Shown: positions 30,371-31,081 of the stretch, piece after piece
Position numbering within the stretch: position 1 is the stretch's first letter
Layout of the letters: each line of letters starts with the position of its first letter
DNA from: Welwitschia mirabilis
Taxonomy: Eukaryota; Gnetophyta; Gnetopsida; Welwitschiales
DNA length: 31,081 bases
Direction of reading: 5' to 3'
NCBI GenBank assembly: GCA_051453625.1
Contig: JBOZIK010000001.1
Coordinates: 13,361,892-13,392,972 of the forward strand
The notes under the pieces: model-generated
What the model saw: the letters and a program-made list of their open reading frames with translations, nothing else
Databases searched by the model: none
Told to the model about the DNA's origin: nothing
Position numbers and translations under genes: made by a program

Positions 30371-31081
30371 CTGAATGAACTCAACTTCAGATGGTGAGAA
30401 GATAAGACTGAACTCACACACTTTAAAGCTCTTCTGTGTTAAAACTATTAACCAAACATACAGTGTGGCTTACAAGAGACTAGATCAATCTAGTTACAAG
30501 GCCCGTCTAGTACTTTTGGAGTTCTGAAAGATAGCCAGGTCAATCTAGCTACGCAGTGGGCATTACTGCAAAGGAATTCTCCTGTCCCAGTTTTCTGTAT
30601 TCTGAATGGCTCTGACCTACTACAGAATCCAAAAGGAATGGCTGGAGACGAGGCTCTAAGGGACTCCAAAATGGTAAAGCCAGTGAATGTGGGCGAGGAG
30701 TTTCCTCTAAGAGATCCTACTGAAAGGAATCCCCTGCCTTAGATGACAACCATTAGGCCTTGGCCAAGCTATCTCTGATCTCGCAGGAGGCTAGGTATTT
30801 GAAGTACTGTTGAGGCAACGGGCTCTCCTCGTTTTCTGCGTTGAAACTGTTTTTTAAATATGAATAATACATGTCACTACTTATTTCTTCCACCTAGTGT
30901 GAGTGTGTTGGAATCCTGAGTTAGTCTACGGGAGGGTTTCGTAGCAGATTCTGTCACTTGGGCCTCCCTAGTTTCCTCTCGCATGTGTCAGGGTGATGGA
31001 GTGCAAGCCTATTGCTTCATGTACGAGGGTTGCTGGGTGTCCTAATTTTGGATCAGTTGCTCAGTGTCTTGGGTGTTCAAA

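Larger units (their letters stand above)
30098..31081. other. G+C-richer segment, unclassified; possible minus-strand retroposed sequence
   Basis: Composition changes clearly: this segment is near 45% G+C by eye, against about 30% or less for most of the window. A minus-strand frame of 70 codons (30209-30421, starting MCEFSLIFSPSEVEFIQIFQ) ends about 70 bases before a C9A14 run on that strand. That fits a 3' end with poly(A) from a LINE or retroposed transcript, but I recognise neither a LINE domain nor a host protein. It may equally be part of a host gene (intron or UTR). It continues past the window. Confidence 0.35.

Noticed and set aside
1-31081. CRISPR array, bacterial operon or tRNA/rRNA genes
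   Set aside because: There are no regularly spaced identical repeats, no Shine-Dalgarno-led gene clusters, and no cloverleaf or rRNA sequence. All recognisable content is plant retroelement sequence.

Overview
This window looks like gene-poor nuclear DNA of a flowering plant. It is AT-rich and carries six runs of N from scaffolding. Almost everything recognisable is decayed LTR retrotransposon sequence of the plant Ty3/gypsy type. I see no intact protein-coding gene, tRNA, rRNA, CRISPR array or bacterial operon. Open frames longer than about 60 codons are scraps of broken pol, shadows in low-complexity DNA, or frames running through N. I cannot name the species.

Layout. (1) Positions 1 to about 10146: element A, a plus-strand Athila-like Ty3/gypsy element. 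It enters the window inside gag and runs through gag, protease, reverse transcriptase, RNase H, integrase and a long 3' non-coding region to a probable 3' LTR (about 7990-10146). The region from the integrase C-terminus to the 3' non-coding part occurs two to three times in tandem around N gaps, and part of this is probably an assembly artefact. (2) 10147 to about 12490: AT-rich sequence without a gene, with a short direct repeat and one possible polypurine tract/LTR start. (3) About 12495-24924: element B, a non-autonomous-looking element. It has a 5' LTR piece, a degraded tRNA-Asp-type primer-binding site, one broken unrecognised ORF, a polypurine-like tract and a 3' LTR. The 3' LTR is split by element C. 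(4) 18738-24628: element C, a 5.9-kb insertion with TG...CA ends and a 5-bp target duplication (TCATC). It carries LTR-like sequence, no coding domain, and an internal patch of different composition, including a block very poor in T. (5) 24925-29272: further decayed retroelement sequence (element D) with a recognisable but broken gag around 27900-28270. (6) After an 825-N gap, 30098-31081 is clearly richer in G+C and unlike the rest. A T14G9 run at its left edge suggests a minus-strand poly(A) end of a retroposed sequence.

The elements do not form a working system. They are layers of insertion and decay: C went into B's LTR after B was in place. Stop codons and the loss of catalytic residues in element A fit C-to-T/G-to-A change, as expected for methylated, silenced plant transposons. 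The most useful observations are the B/C nesting with its exact target duplication, an unrecognised ORF in B, a hairpin-forming motif repeated four times in A, catalytic Asp-to-Asn changes in three active-site positions of A, the T-depleted block in C, and contig-end duplications that question two of the gaps. I found no convincing new biological system.
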